From an uncultured Bacteroidales bacterium (GTDB lineage Bacteria > Bacteroidota > Bacteroidia > Bacteroidales > UBA932): a DNA stretch of 38,427 bases. The stretch spans positions 1-38,427 of the forward strand of contig CALUTT010000014.1 of the NCBI GenBank assembly GCA_944323775.1, given 5' to 3'. The notes beneath the pieces are model-generated. The model worked only from the letters and a program-made list of their open reading frames with translations, ran no database searches and was not told where the DNA came from. The translations under genes and the position numbers were made by a program. This document shows, in pieces, positions 1-8,066 of the stretch. Every line of letters begins with the position of its first letter. Positions within the stretch are counted from its first letter, which is position 1.

Positions 1-939
1 ATTGACTTCGACCTTCCTGAGATGAAAGTCGAGGTATATGCAGCAGGACAGCCAGCCAGAGTGTACGAGAAGCTCTCGCAGGAGGCCAACTGGCTGAGCG
101 AGCAGTTCATGCTGCTTTCCAACAGGACTGTCGCCGAGTATGTCGCCACTGGAGGCCAGATGAACGGTGTCCCTCAGAAAAACGCCAAGACCTTCGTCTA
201 CCGTATCCACGGGCAGCCCAACGAGATCAAACTTGAGTCTCTCCGTACTTTTGCCAAAGGCTTCGGGTACAGGCTCGCTCCCGATGACCCTTCATCCGGG
301 AGGGGCGCAGCCAGGTGGCTGAGCGCTCTCCTCGATTCTGCAAAGGGGAAGCCGGAATTCGAGGCTCTCGAGAATCTTGCTCTCAGGGCGATGGCAAAGG
401 CTTGCTACAGCACCGACAATATCGGGCATTACGGACTGGCCTTCGATTTCTACACGCATTTCACTTCTCCCATACGCCGGTATCCGGACCTCATGGTCCA
501 CAGGCTGCTCGACAGGTATCTTTCCGGCGGAGCGAGCGAGAAAAAGGACTATTACGAGGAGGAGTGCAAGTATGCTTCAGCGAGGGAGCTTGTCGCTGCC
601 GACGCCGAGCGTACCTCTGTAAAATACAAGCTGGTGGAGTTCATGCAGGACAAGGTGGGGATGGAGTTTGACGGCAGCGTCTCAGGCATGACTGACTGGG
701 GGATGTACGTGGAGATCGAGCCGACCAAGATAGAGGGAATGGTATCCCTGAGGGATATCAAGTCGGATTTCTTCGATTTTGACGAGCCTCGCTACAGACT
801 GGTCGGCAGGCGGACACACAGGATATTCCGTCTCGGAGACAAGGTTAGGATCAAGGTCAAGAATGCCAATCTGGAACAGAGACTCCTGGACTACGAACTG
901 GTCGAGGATCTTCACGGAAAGGAAGAGAAGACTATCTGA
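1..939 (+). CDS. rnr: Ribonuclease R, C-terminal part (5' end outside window)
   Basis: 3'-5' exoribonuclease that degrades structured RNA in the cytoplasm. The reading frame is open from base 1 (IDFDLPEMKV...), so the gene starts upstream of the window and 312 residues are visible. The RNB-family signature TSPIRRYPDLMVH lies near residues 155-167 of the visible part. An S1 RNA-binding domain follows from about residue 219 (GSVSGMTDWGMYVEI, then EGMVSLRDI). The protein ends soon after the S1 domain (EDLHGKEEKTI), without the long lysine-rich tail seen in E. coli RNase R. Its TGA stop overlaps the 3' end of the convergent rsgA by 8 bases. The identification is firm; the N-terminal cold-shock domains cannot be judged. 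Confidence 0.95.
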   Translation: MDFDLPEMKVEVYAAGQPARVYEKLSQEANWLSEQFMLLSNRTVAEYVATGGQMNGVPQKNAKTFVYRIHGQPNEIKLESLRTFAKGFGYRLAPDDPSSGRGAARWLSALLDSAKGKPEFEALENLALRAMAKACYSTDNIGHYGLAFDFYTHFTSPIRRYPDLMVHRLLDRYLSGGASEKKDYYEEECKYASARELVAADAERTSVKYKLVEFMQDKVGMEFDGSVSGMTDWGMYVEIEPTKIEGMVSLRDIKSDFFDFDEPRYRLVGRRTHRIFRLGDKVRIKVKNANLEQRLLDYELVEDLHGKEEKTI

Positions 940-1873
940 ATTTCCTGTCCTCCTCAAGCATGCCGAGGTAAGAGTTGTACCTCTCGGGGCTTATGAGTCC
1001 GGTCTCAAGGCCCTCCTTGACTGCGCAGCCGGGTTCGTGCGTGTGAGTGCAAGGGGTGAAACGGCACTTGTCCGAGAGTCTGAGCATCTCGGGAAAATAT
1101 TTCGGGATCTCTTCCCTGTCAAGGTCGACGAGCCCGAAGCCCCGCAGGCCAGGACTGTCGACAAGGAAGCCTCCTCCCTGTATCCTGTACATTTCGTACA
1201 TTGAAGTCGTATGTCTGCCTTGCAGGTGTGATACCGAAATGCGTGCTATCTTGGGATCAAGCGCCGGATCGATGGCCTTGATCAGACTTGACTTGCCGAC
1301 TCCCGATTCTCCGGAGAACAGGCTGAGCCTGTCTTTGCAGGCTTCTCTGAGTTCGTCGATTCCCTCGCCTGTGACCTTCGAGCACTGAATGACCCTGTAT
1401 CCGGCACTGCTGTAAATCTGGACGAAATGTTCAATCTGGTCTTCCGCCTCTGCCCTGTAGAGGTCTGTCTTGTTCAGCACGATTACCGCAGGTATTCCGT
1501 AGACTTCGCAGGTGACAAGTATCCTGTCGAGGAACTGGAGCTTGATTTCCGGGAAGTACAGGCTGACAACGATGACTGCCTGGTCCAGGTTGGCGGCTAT
1601 CACATGGGACTGGCGTGACAGGTTTGCCGATTTGCGTATAAGATAATTCTTCCTTGGAAGTGTCCGGGTGATTATTGCCGGGTGAAGCTGGGATATTTCA
1701 TCCGGAGCGACGAATTGCACGACATCTCCTACGGCAACCGGATTCGTCGTTTCACATTGTGAGAGCCTCGTCTTTCCTCGCAGTATGGCAGGAAATGGCG
1801 CCCATTCGGGCAGGGGGCTCAGCATGTAGTGGCTCCCGGCATTTTTAACGACTGTGGCTGTCCCTTCTGTCAT
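932..1873 (-). CDS. rsgA: Ribosome small subunit-dependent GTPase RsgA
   Basis: Circularly permuted GTPase that checks late maturation of the 30S subunit. At 313 residues it has normal family length. An N-terminal OB-fold region is followed by GTPase motifs in the permuted order: G4 NKTD at 134-137, G1 GESGVGKSS at 188-196 and G3 DSPG at 239-242. The C-terminal zinc site is complete (C270, C275, H277, C283 in CRFTPCTHTHEPGC). The ATG overlaps the TGA of the upstream polyprenyl synthase gene by 4 bases (ATGA), so the two are probably co-transcribed and translationally coupled. The 3' end overlaps the convergent rnr by 8 bases. Confidence 0.96.
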   Translation of the reverse strand: MTEGTATVVKNAGSHYMLSPLPEWAPFPAILRGKTRLSQCETTNPVAVGDVVQFVAPDEISQLHPAIITRTLPRKNYLIRKSANLSRQSHVIAANLDQAVIVVSLYFPEIKLQFLDRILVTCEVYGIPAVIVLNKTDLYRAEAEDQIEHFVQIYSSAGYRVIQCSKVTGEGIDELREACKDRLSLFSGESGVGKSSLIKAIDPALDPKIARISVSHLQGRHTTSMYEMYRIQGGGFLVDSPGLRGFGLVDLDREEIPKYFPEMLRLSDKCRFTPCTHTHEPGCAVKEGLETGLISPERYNSYLGMLEEDRKFR

Positions 1874-2850
1874 TTTGCCCTTCCCACAAGTTTGTTGGCA
1901 AAATTCGTGAGCATTTCCAGATTATCCGCACCGAGTCCGGCTCCTTCCGCCGCGCTCAGTGCTTCAGCAGTGAATTTCCCTATTTCCCGCTTGGCATCTG
2001 CGTCGACACCGTTGCCCACGTATATGTCCCTGACCTCTCTGATCTTGGCGTCCTTCTCTGAACGGCTTGCCGCCTTTCTGCCGAACACCTCGAGAAAAGC
2101 CTGCCTGTCCGCTATCTTCTCGAGAGTGCGCACCGTGAGCCAGGTCTTCTTGCCGTTGACGATATCGCCCCCGATAGGCTTGCCGAAAACTTTCTCGTCT
2201 CCGAAGGTGTCAAGGTAGTCATCCGCCACCTGGAAAGCCATGCCGAGTTTGTAGCCGTATTCGTACAGCGCCCGGCACTGCTCCTCCGTTGCCCCTCCGA
2301 TGACCGCTCCCATTTCTGCGGAGCAGGCTATCAGAACTGCCGTCTTCAGACCTATCATCTTGTCATACTCCGGCATGGATACCTCTTCGACTGATTCGAA
2401 TTCCATGTCATACTGCTGCCCGTCACATACCTTGGCCGAAGTCTCCGAGAAAAGGTGCATTACCTTTCCCAGTGCCGAATGCGGGGCTTTGGATATTCTC
2501 CTGTAGGAATCGATGAGCATCACGTCTCCTGAGAGTATCGCCGAGTCCTCGCCCCACTTTTTCCATACTGTCGGCATTCCGCGCCGCATAGGGGAATGGT
2601 CCATGATGTCGTCATGCATGAGCGTGAACGAATGGAAGACTTCAAGTGCGGCCGCCGGGGAAAGTATGCTTTCGCCGAAGTCGTCGGAGAAGAACGAGTA
2701 TGTCGTCAGGCACAGCCTCGGACGAACCCTCTTCCCTCCTATCTCTATCATGTACCTGAGAGGGTCGTAGAGTCCGCGCGGCTCGTCCTGGAACCTTATT
2801 TCCTTGAACATTCCGGCCACAAGGGCGTCAATTCTTTCTTCCGTAACCAT
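1870..2850 (-). CDS. Short-chain polyprenyl diphosphate synthase (trans-isoprenyl diphosphate synthase)
   Basis: Condenses isopentenyl diphosphate with allylic diphosphates to make a C15/C20-type product for quinones and cell-wall carrier lipids. The 326-residue all-alpha protein has the first aspartate-rich motif DDIMD at 80-84 and the second DDYLD at 210-214, plus GGKRVRPRL at 38-46, which binds isopentenyl diphosphate. Residue Phe five positions before the first motif (HSFTLMHDD) suggests a short product, but chain length is inference. The first motif lacks the two-residue insertion of E. coli IspA, so I give no symbol. It is first in a two-gene unit with rsgA, with a plausible promoter at 2873-2904 and a 119-base divergent region shared with rdgB. 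Confidence 0.92.
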   Translation of the reverse strand: MVTEERIDALVAGMFKEIRFQDEPRGLYDPLRYMIEIGGKRVRPRLCLTTYSFFSDDFGESILSPAAALEVFHSFTLMHDDIMDHSPMRRGMPTVWKKWGEDSAILSGDVMLIDSYRRISKAPHSALGKVMHLFSETSAKVCDGQQYDMEFESVEEVSMPEYDKMIGLKTAVLIACSAEMGAVIGGATEEQCRALYEYGYKLGMAFQVADDYLDTFGDEKVFGKPIGGDIVNGKKTWLTVRTLEKIADRQAFLEVFGRKAASRSEKDAKIREVRDIYVGNGVDADAKREIGKFTAEALSAAEGAGLGADNLEMLTNFANKLVGRAK

Positions 2851-2872
2851 TTAGAACTGTCTTTCTTCAAGG

Positions 2873-2904
2873 CGAATTTATGATTATTTCGCTGAAATAA
2901 CAAG
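2873..2904 (-). promoter_or_regulatory. Putative promoter of polyprenyl synthase-rsgA
   Basis: Read on the minus strand, TTG (revcomp of 2901-2903) is followed by 20 bases and then TAAATTCG (2873-2880), one base from the Bacteroidota -7 consensus TAnnTTTG. The start codon lies 22 bases further on. The spacer contains a perfect palindrome (2884-2900). Confidence 0.42.
2884..2900. repeat. Inverted repeat in divergent promoter region
   Basis: TTATTTC-GCT-GAAATAA is a perfect 7-base inverted repeat with a 3-base centre. It sits inside the spacer of the leftward promoter and about 20 bases before the -33 element of the rightward rdgB promoter. The shape suits a dimeric repressor site, but the AT-rich arms could arise by chance, and no regulator is identified. 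Confidence 0.4.
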
Positions 2905-2920
2905 CGCTGCCCGGCTTGCT

Positions 2921-2951
2921 TTTGTCAGGTCCCGTTTTCATGTTATCTTTA
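2921..2951 (+). promoter_or_regulatory. Putative promoter of rdgB
   Basis: TTTG (2921-2924), a 19-base spacer, then TATCTTTA (2944-2951), which differs from TAnnTTTG only at the last base. The rdgB ATG is 18 bases downstream, giving a short leader. This also argues for the 2970 start rather than ATGs further upstream in the same frame, which would lie before the expected transcript start. Confidence 0.52.
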
Positions 2952-2969
2952 CGCAAAAGAATTAATGGA

Positions 2970-3626
2970 ATGAGACTTGTTTTTGCGACCGGCAACAAGG
3001 GGAAACTGCGTGAAGCCAGGGAAATACTCGGCCCCGGGTTTGAGATATTGTCCCAGGCGGAGGCCGGCATTGCCGCAGAGGCCGAGGAAAACGGATCGAC
3101 GCTGGAGGAGAACTCGATGCTCAAGGCCGAATTTGTGCATGCCCGGACCGGATCCGACTGTTTTGCCGATGTCTCCGGACTGGAGGTGGAGGCTCTCGGA
3201 GGCGCTCCGGGAGTGCTTTCTGCCCGTTATGCCGCAAGCCTTCCGGGCTCCGGAGCGTTGCCGCATGATGCCCGCGCCAACATGCGCAGGCTGCTTGACG
3301 AATTGTCGGCGCTTGGGCCAGGCGTGTCCAGAAAGGCACGTTTCCGCACTGTGATAACCCTTTGCGTTGACGGGGAGTATCATGTCTTCGAGGGTGAAGT
3401 CTCAGGCCGCATAGGCACTGCCGAAAGCGGCGGAGGGGGGTTCGGATATGATCCGGTGTTTATTCCTGACGGTTTCGGCGGCAGGACTATGGCCGAGATC
3501 AGCGAGGAAGAGAAGAATTCTGTTTCCCACCGCGGGATGGCTCTTCGCCGGATGGCTTGTTTTCTTGCCAGATATAAATCTTGTCTCCACGACGCAGACG
3601 ACCGTCCGGACACAATGACGGATTGA
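2970..3626 (+). CDS. rdgB: RdgB/HAM1-type non-canonical purine NTP pyrophosphatase
   Basis: Hydrolyses ITP, dITP and XTP to monophosphates, cleaning the nucleotide pool. The 218-residue product starts with the family signature LVFATGNKGKLREA, carries FGYDPVFIPDG and the EKNSVSHRGMAL motif (SHR near residue 189), and so is a complete HAM1 domain. I chose the ATG at 2970 because the conserved N terminus begins there; an in-frame ATG at 2916 would add 18 unconserved residues lying before the putative transcript start. After the core (about FLARYKS) there is a poorly conserved tail. The last 128 bases overlap the convergent U32 gene, including core residues of both proteins. Confidence 0.94.
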   Translation: MRLVFATGNKGKLREAREILGPGFEILSQAEAGIAAEAEENGSTLEENSMLKAEFVHARTGSDCFADVSGLEVEALGGAPGVLSARYAASLPGSGALPHDARANMRRLLDELSALGPGVSRKARFRTVITLCVDGEYHVFEGEVSGRIGTAESGGGGFGYDPVFIPDGFGGRTMAEISEEEKNSVSHRGMALRRMACFLARYKSCLHDADDRPDTMTD

Positions 3627-4812
3627 CGGCCACGGAGCATCTGACTCCTTTCGGGGCGATGTCCGCCTTGACCAGGTTTACCCTCATGTCGCTCACCGTG
3701 AATTCGACCACCCCGGTCGTCGAGCCCATGGCAAGGACTCTGTCTCCGGTTTTCAGCGGAACGGACTCGACGGCTATTTCGGCGACCCCTATCCTGTCGA
3801 ACCAGTTGGTCACTTTTCCGCAATAGACTTTCTTCAGGCTCGCCTGCGAGCCGTACACCTCGCTCCATTGTCCGAGATAGGCTCCCTGGTAGTATCCGTC
3901 CCAGAATCCTCTGTTGAAGACCTCCTCAAGCCTGCTGCGCAGGGCTGCGGCCAGGGCAGGCGTGTAGCTTCCGTCGCATACTGCATCGGCCGCTTCACGG
4001 TAGCATGACGTGCAGCGCTTTACATATTCGGCTGACCTTGCCCGTCCCTCTATCTTGAAGACTCTTACTCCGCTCTCGATTATGCGGTCCATGAAGTCTA
4101 TGGTGCAGAGGTCTTTGGGTGACATGATGTATTTGTTGTCGATATGCAGCTTGTTGCCTGTGTCCAGGTCTGTGACTTCGTAGCCTCTGCGGCATATCTG
4201 ATAGCATTCGCCACGGTTGGCGGATGCTCCGTAGGTATGGAGCGAGAGGTAGCATTTCCCGCTGATCGCCATGCAAAGGGCTCCGTGTGCGAACATCTCT
4301 ATCCTTACCGTCTTGCCGGACGGGCCGCAGATGTTGTCCTTCACTATGGTGTCATATATCTCCCGCACCTGCCCGAGATTAAGCTCCCTGGCAAGCACGA
4401 CGACATCGGCGTAGGATGAATAGAAGCGCAGTGCTTCGGCGTTCGAGATTGACAGCTGTGTCGATATGTGGACCTCCATCCCTATGCTGCCGCAATAGGA
4501 TATAGCCGCCATGTCTGATGCTATTACTGCATCGACACCGGCATCACGCGCTGCCTGCAGGGTCTCCCTCATGGCGGGAAGGTCCTCCGGATAGAGGACT
4601 ATGTTCAGTGTCATGTAGCACTTGACGCCCGCTTCATGGCATATCCGGACTATTTCAGGAAGATCTTCCTGCCTGAAATTGTTTGCGGAATGGCTGCGCA
4701 TGTTCAGATGCCCGACCCCGAAATAGACTGAATCGGCTCCTCCCTGGATTGCGGCGTGCAGGCATTCGAAATTGCCTGCCGGAGCCATTATTTCCAAATC
4801 TGTCTTCTGCAT
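3499..4812 (-). CDS. U32 family peptidase-like protein, TrhP (YegQ) type
   Basis: The U32 family was named for collagenase-like proteases, but characterised bacterial members such as TrhP and UbiU/UbiV act in RNA or quinone hydroxylation and several carry an iron-sulfur cluster. The 437-residue product has LEIMAPAGNFE at the N terminus, the U32 signature around EMFAHGALCMAISGKCYLS, and further cysteines in NRGECYQICRR, giving four likely cluster ligands. SPKDLCTIDFMDR and KIEGRARS also match the TrhP-like branch, which makes 5-hydroxyuridine in tRNA wobble positions. The function is inferred from family only. The start at 4812 is supported by TAACTTTG four bases upstream. The C-terminal tail after KIYIW overlaps rdgB. 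Confidence 0.85.
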   Translation of the reverse strand: MQKTDLEIMAPAGNFECLHAAIQGGADSVYFGVGHLNMRSHSANNFRQEDLPEIVRICHEAGVKCYMTLNIVLYPEDLPAMRETLQAARDAGVDAVIASDMAAISYCGSIGMEVHISTQLSISNAEALRFYSSYADVVVLARELNLGQVREIYDTIVKDNICGPSGKTVRIEMFAHGALCMAISGKCYLSLHTYGASANRGECYQICRRGYEVTDLDTGNKLHIDNKYIMSPKDLCTIDFMDRIIESGVRVFKIEGRARSAEYVKRCTSCYREAADAVCDGSYTPALAAALRSRLEEVFNRGFWDGYYQGAYLGQWSEVYGSQASLKKVYCGKVTNWFDRIGVAEIAVESVPLKTGDRVLAMGSTTGVVEFTVSDMRVNLVKADIAPKGVRCSVAVNPSLCPDGRLRRGDKIYIWQENKPSGEEPSRGGKQNSSLPR

Positions 4813-4816
4813 GGCG

Positions 4817-4824
4817 CAAAGTTA
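4817..4824 (-). promoter_or_regulatory. Putative -7 box TAACTTTG of the U32 gene
   Basis: On the minus strand TAACTTTG exactly matches the Bacteroidota -7 consensus TAnnTTTG and ends only four bases before the ATG (CGCC, then ATG). Transcription would start at or next to the start codon, giving a leaderless or nearly leaderless message. No clear -33 element is seen at the expected spacing. Confidence 0.48.
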
Positions 4825-4855
4825 TGCAATTATTCCGAGATGTGGGCCGTTCCCG

Positions 4856-5497
4856 TCAGTCGGTCCCGAAGAGTTCGCGCAGCACAGGCAGCGAACGTAT
4901 GTTGAGCGGAAAGTCGAGATGGTATCCAAGGTAGCGGACCAGACCTTCTGCAATGTCGCTGCGGGTCTTCCCGTTCATTCTTATCAGCATGCAAGAAGCG
5001 AAGTCGAGCCGCAGCAGCTTTTCCGTCTGCGCGGCATGCTCCCCGACGAAGGGCACGAGGTCGGACACTCCCGGAGAGAAGCCCATGCAGACCGCAAGCT
5101 CCAGCAGAAAGCGGAGGTGGTAGTTGCTGAATTCGTTGTCCATCGCATCCAGAGTGAGTATTGATCTGCGGCACCAGTCGTAAAGGCCTTCTTCCGTGCC
5201 TTCCCGTACGGCACGGTAGAGGACTTCGCTCATGAACATGCAGATGGAATTCTTTGCCATGCTGCCCCTCAGGCCCGACAGCGGGTATTCAGAGACAGTG
5301 CCTTTCATGCGCCACAGCTCGCTCTTCCTGTTCTCCACCGCTTCCGCCTCCAGAATGTTCAGCGGAAGGTAGAGTGCCATGGATCCCGGTTTCCCGGTCG
5401 CCGTTATGAAACTGCGTCTCCCGTATTCGCGGCTCAGGGCGTGTACGACCAGGGAAGAGTCTCCGGTCTTGGTCGTGTTGAGTACTATAAGTTCCAT
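4856..5497 (-). CDS. recO: DNA repair protein RecO
   Basis: Recombination mediator that, with RecR, helps load RecA on SSB-coated single-stranded DNA. The 213-residue product begins with the typical OB-fold segment (MELIVLNTTKTGDSSLVVHALSREYG) and continues with an all-helical C-terminal domain (LYRAVREGTEEGLYDW; LRFLLELAVCMGFSP). It is somewhat shorter than many RecO proteins and has no CxxC zinc motif, as in many Bacteroidota. Its ATG directly abuts the TAG stop of the upstream ctp gene (TAGATG), so translation is probably coupled. The U32 gene follows after 43 bases and probably has its own promoter. Confidence 0.92.
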   Translation of the reverse strand: MELIVLNTTKTGDSSLVVHALSREYGRRSFITATGKPGSMALYLPLNILEAEAVENRKSELWRMKGTVSEYPLSGLRGSMAKNSICMFMSEVLYRAVREGTEEGLYDWCRRSILTLDAMDNEFSNYHLRFLLELAVCMGFSPGVSDLVPFVGEHAAQTEKLLRLDFASCMLIRMNGKTRSDIAEGLVRYLGYHLDFPLNIRSLPVLRELFGTD

Positions 5498-7114
5498 CTA
5501 GAGCTTGATGCGCTCGCTGGATAGAGCCTGCCTGAGTGCATCGTCATAGCGCAGACGGACCTTGATTCCGGCCGGCTGGAACTGGTACCTTACGACTATC
5601 TCCTCTTCTATCAGGGGAACTATCTCGTCCTTCTTGAGCGTGAGGAACTCTTCCTTCTCCATGTTCAGGGACTTTTCGAGCGCCTCTATGGGACCGGACA
5701 TGGCTTCCTGCAGGCCGTCCGCCTCGAGTTCTTCGCACATCCTGTCAAAATAAGCCTTGGCTGTCGACCGGTAGTCGAATTCCTTGTTCTTGGCGAACTC
5801 GATGAAATCAGCGTAGTCTTGGTCGCTGAGATGGAATTCATCTGCAGGGGCGATGCTCTCGTGGCGTCTGACATAGTCGAGTACATATTCCTCTATCACT
5901 CCGTAGGCTACCAGAGAGTAGGCGAGGCGGCTGTAGTTGTGCGGCTCGATGGTGACGTCCGGAGTGATGCCTCCTCCGTCACGTACGACGCGTCCGCCTG
6001 CAGTCCTGAATTCATGCGTGAGCGAATCCGGGATCTGGCTTACGCTGCCGTCCTCGTTCCTGCGCGAGTAGTCGATCGCCTGTACGCATCTGCCGGAAGG
6101 CGTATAGTATTTTGCCGTCGTGACCTTGAGCTCTCCGCCATATGGCAGGCTGCGTATCGACTGCACAAGTCCCTTGCCGAAAGTCCTGGTTCCCATTATC
6201 GTCGCCCTGTCCATGTCCTGAAGGGCGCCTGCCACTATTTCAGACGAAGATGCGGTGCCGGAGTCCACCATCACTATCAGTTCGAGCTTTGTGTCGACAG
6301 GCTCCTTCATTGTCCTTACTACATAGTTGGATTCCTTTTCCTTGCCCTTGGCGGTAACGACCAGGGAGCCTTTGGGCACGAATATGGACACAATTCCTGC
6401 GGCTTCGGAAAGCAGGCCGCCTCCATTTCCGCGGAGGTCCAGCACGAGAGTCTTCATGCCCATTTTCTTCAGCCTTTCGACCTCGCTCCGGACACGGTCC
6501 GAAACTCCTTCAGTAAATCCGGTCTGGAGTATGTATCCTGTCTGAGAGTCAAGCATGCCGGCATATTCGACATCCGGCAGGTGTATGGTTTCGCGCGTGA
6601 CGTCAAGTTCGATGATTTCTCCGGTGTAGACTTTCTTTACCTTGAACCTGACTTTGGTCCCCGGCTCTCCTCTCATCCTGTCGCTGCACTGCTGCGAAGT
6701 CAGACCTGCCACGGACACGGAATCTATCTCCAGGATTTCATCTCCGCATCTGAGTCCGTTCTTGTCGGCTGGCGAGTCCTTGTACGGCTCGTTGATGATT
6801 ACGTTCCCGTTTACGTCCGGCTTGTAGATTACGGCTCCGATGCCTCCGTAGGTGTTGCGTATCATCATCTGCAGGTCCTCGTTCTCTTCAGCCGGAATGT
6901 ATACGGTATAGGGATCGAGTCCGGCCAGCATCGCGTCGACTCCGAGGCGCTCTATCTTGTCTACGGGCAGTGAATCCACGTATGAAGTGGTGAGTTCCTT
7001 GAGTATGGCCGACTGGATCTCGGTCCATTTGCCCAGTCTGAAGTTGTTCGACTGCCCCGTGCAAACTGTAAATGGCAGGGCGGCAAGCAATATTGCAATC
7101 GTTCGTGCTCTCAT
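5498..7114 (-). CDS. Carboxy-terminal processing peptidase (S41 family, CtpA-like)
   Basis: Exported PDZ-containing serine protease expected to act in the periplasm on envelope proteins. The 538-residue product has an N-terminal signal segment (MRARTIAILLAALPFTVCTG), a short helical region, a PDZ domain near 85-170 (YGGIGAVI; GLRCGDEILEID) and the S41 core. The catalytic dyad is visible: Ser289 in GTASSSE and Lys314 in TFGKG, 25 residues apart as in CtpB. LRGNGGG at 228-234 forms the oxyanion-side motif. A C-terminal helical domain of about 150 residues follows. Upstream, TAACTTTC (7131-7138, minus) is a weak -7 candidate. recO follows with no gap. Confidence 0.93.
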   Translation of the reverse strand: MRARTIAILLAALPFTVCTGQSNNFRLGKWTEIQSAILKELTTSYVDSLPVDKIERLGVDAMLAGLDPYTVYIPAEENEDLQMMIRNTYGGIGAVIYKPDVNGNVIINEPYKDSPADKNGLRCGDEILEIDSVSVAGLTSQQCSDRMRGEPGTKVRFKVKKVYTGEIIELDVTRETIHLPDVEYAGMLDSQTGYILQTGFTEGVSDRVRSEVERLKKMGMKTLVLDLRGNGGGLLSEAAGIVSIFVPKGSLVVTAKGKEKESNYVVRTMKEPVDTKLELIVMVDSGTASSSEIVAGALQDMDRATIMGTRTFGKGLVQSIRSLPYGGELKVTTAKYYTPSGRCVQAIDYSRRNEDGSVSQIPDSLTHEFRTAGGRVVRDGGGITPDVTIEPHNYSRLAYSLVAYGVIEEYVLDYVRRHESIAPADEFHLSDQDYADFIEFAKNKEFDYRSTAKAYFDRMCEELEADGLQEAMSGPIEALEKSLNMEKEEFLTLKKDEIVPLIEEEIVVRYQFQPAGIKVRLRYDDALRQALSSERIKL

Positions 7115-7161
7115 GTCGTTACTCTTGTCTGAAAGTTATACTTGGCTGGCTCCCCGGTCCG

Positions 7162-8007
7162 TCAGGATGCGGAAAGCAGCAGGGTAAGTCCTGCAAGCAG
7201 TATGCCCAAGTCTACGGCCTTGTCGCGGATGTTGTGCTCCTTGAAGATCAGGGCGCCTCCGATGAAGGTGATTATGACTGAACTCCTGCGGATCATCGAT
7301 ATCACGGACAGCAGTGCTCCGTCCTGCTTGACGGCAAAGAAATACAGTGCGTCCGACACGGTTATCAGTATGGCTATCAGGACGAGTGTCCAGTCCCAGC
7401 TGAATTTCCCCGGTCCCGCCTTCCCTGCGAGTCTGCGTGCCAGGATGGTCAGCGCAAGCACGGCAGTGATGTACAGGTTGGCCCAGCTCTGCACGAACAT
7501 CGGCTCCATGGACTGAAGTATGTATTTGTCGTACAGGGCGCTTGCGGATCCGGTGAATATTGACAGCAGCATCCATGCCACTCCTGAACTCCTGGTGAAC
7601 TCTATGCCTTCCTTCCTGCTGGATCGGCCGAGGAAGAACATTGCACCGATTACCATCAGTATGCCGGCCCATTGCCAGGGATTGAGCCTTTCCCCGAACA
7701 GTATTATCGAGAAAATGACGACGAACATCGGGCGAGACGCTTTCAGTGTGCTCGCAGTGGTCAGGGGGAGCAGCTTCATCGCCTTGAGTCCGGAGATCCA
7801 GGACGAAGAGACCAGCAGTGCCTTGACTATCAGTTTCAGATGGTCTTCCAGAGAGCCTCCGCTCAGGAACGGACACAGAAACAGCGCGGTCATTGCCGTA
7901 GAAAGAAGGAGTATCCACAGGACTCCGTTCCGTCTGAGCGCCTGTTTCTTCGCGATATCGTAGCATCCTAGCAGCAGGGCGGAACCTACTGTCATCCAAA
8001 CCCACAT
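7162..8007 (-). CDS. EamA-type (DMT superfamily) membrane transporter
   Basis: Integral membrane protein of 281 residues with about nine or ten hydrophobic helices arranged as two EamA-like halves, the first with ASRPMFVVIFSIILFGERLNPWQW (read in part) and the second with MIRRSSVIITFIGGALIFKE. Both halves carry the family-type glutamate just before the loop between the last helices. DMT exporters move small metabolites such as amino acids or sugars; the substrate here cannot be told. The gene stands alone, divergent from uvrA across 72 bases. A TATATTTG box at 8036-8043 lies 28 bases before the start, with an inverted repeat next to the likely transcript start. Confidence 0.88.
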   Translation of the reverse strand: MWVWMTVGSALLLGCYDIAKKQALRRNGVLWILLLSTAMTALFLCPFLSGGSLEDHLKLIVKALLVSSSWISGLKAMKLLPLTTASTLKASRPMFVVIFSIILFGERLNPWQWAGILMVIGAMFFLGRSSRKEGIEFTRSSGVAWMLLSIFTGSASALYDKYILQSMEPMFVQSWANLYITAVLALTILARRLAGKAGPGKFSWDWTLVLIAILITVSDALYFFAVKQDGALLSVISMIRRSSVIITFIGGALIFKEHNIRDKAVDLGILLAGLTLLLSAS

Positions 8008-8017
8008 GTTATTATCC

Positions 8018-8036
8018 GGTTTCTTTAACAGAAACC
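8018..8036. repeat. Inverted repeat at the transporter promoter
   Basis: GGTTTC-TTTAACA-GAAACC is a perfect 6-base inverted repeat with a 7-base centre. It lies immediately downstream of the minus-strand TATATTTG box of the EamA transporter gene, covering the expected transcript start and early leader. It could be an operator or a 5' hairpin; function is inference. Confidence 0.38.
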
Positions 8037-8043
8037 AAATATA
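8036..8043 (-). promoter_or_regulatory. Putative -7 box TATATTTG of the EamA transporter
   Basis: Exact match to TAnnTTTG on the minus strand, 28 bases before the ATG at 8007. No TTTG at the expected -33 position. Confidence 0.45.
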
Positions 8044-8066
8044 CTCACTATTTCACAAATAATGCG

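Noticed and set aside
5819-6973. Long open frame (384 codons) on the + strand opposite ctp
   Set aside because: Antisense shadow of the S41 protease gene, which has a signal peptide, PDZ and catalytic dyad. The shadow protein has no family motifs.
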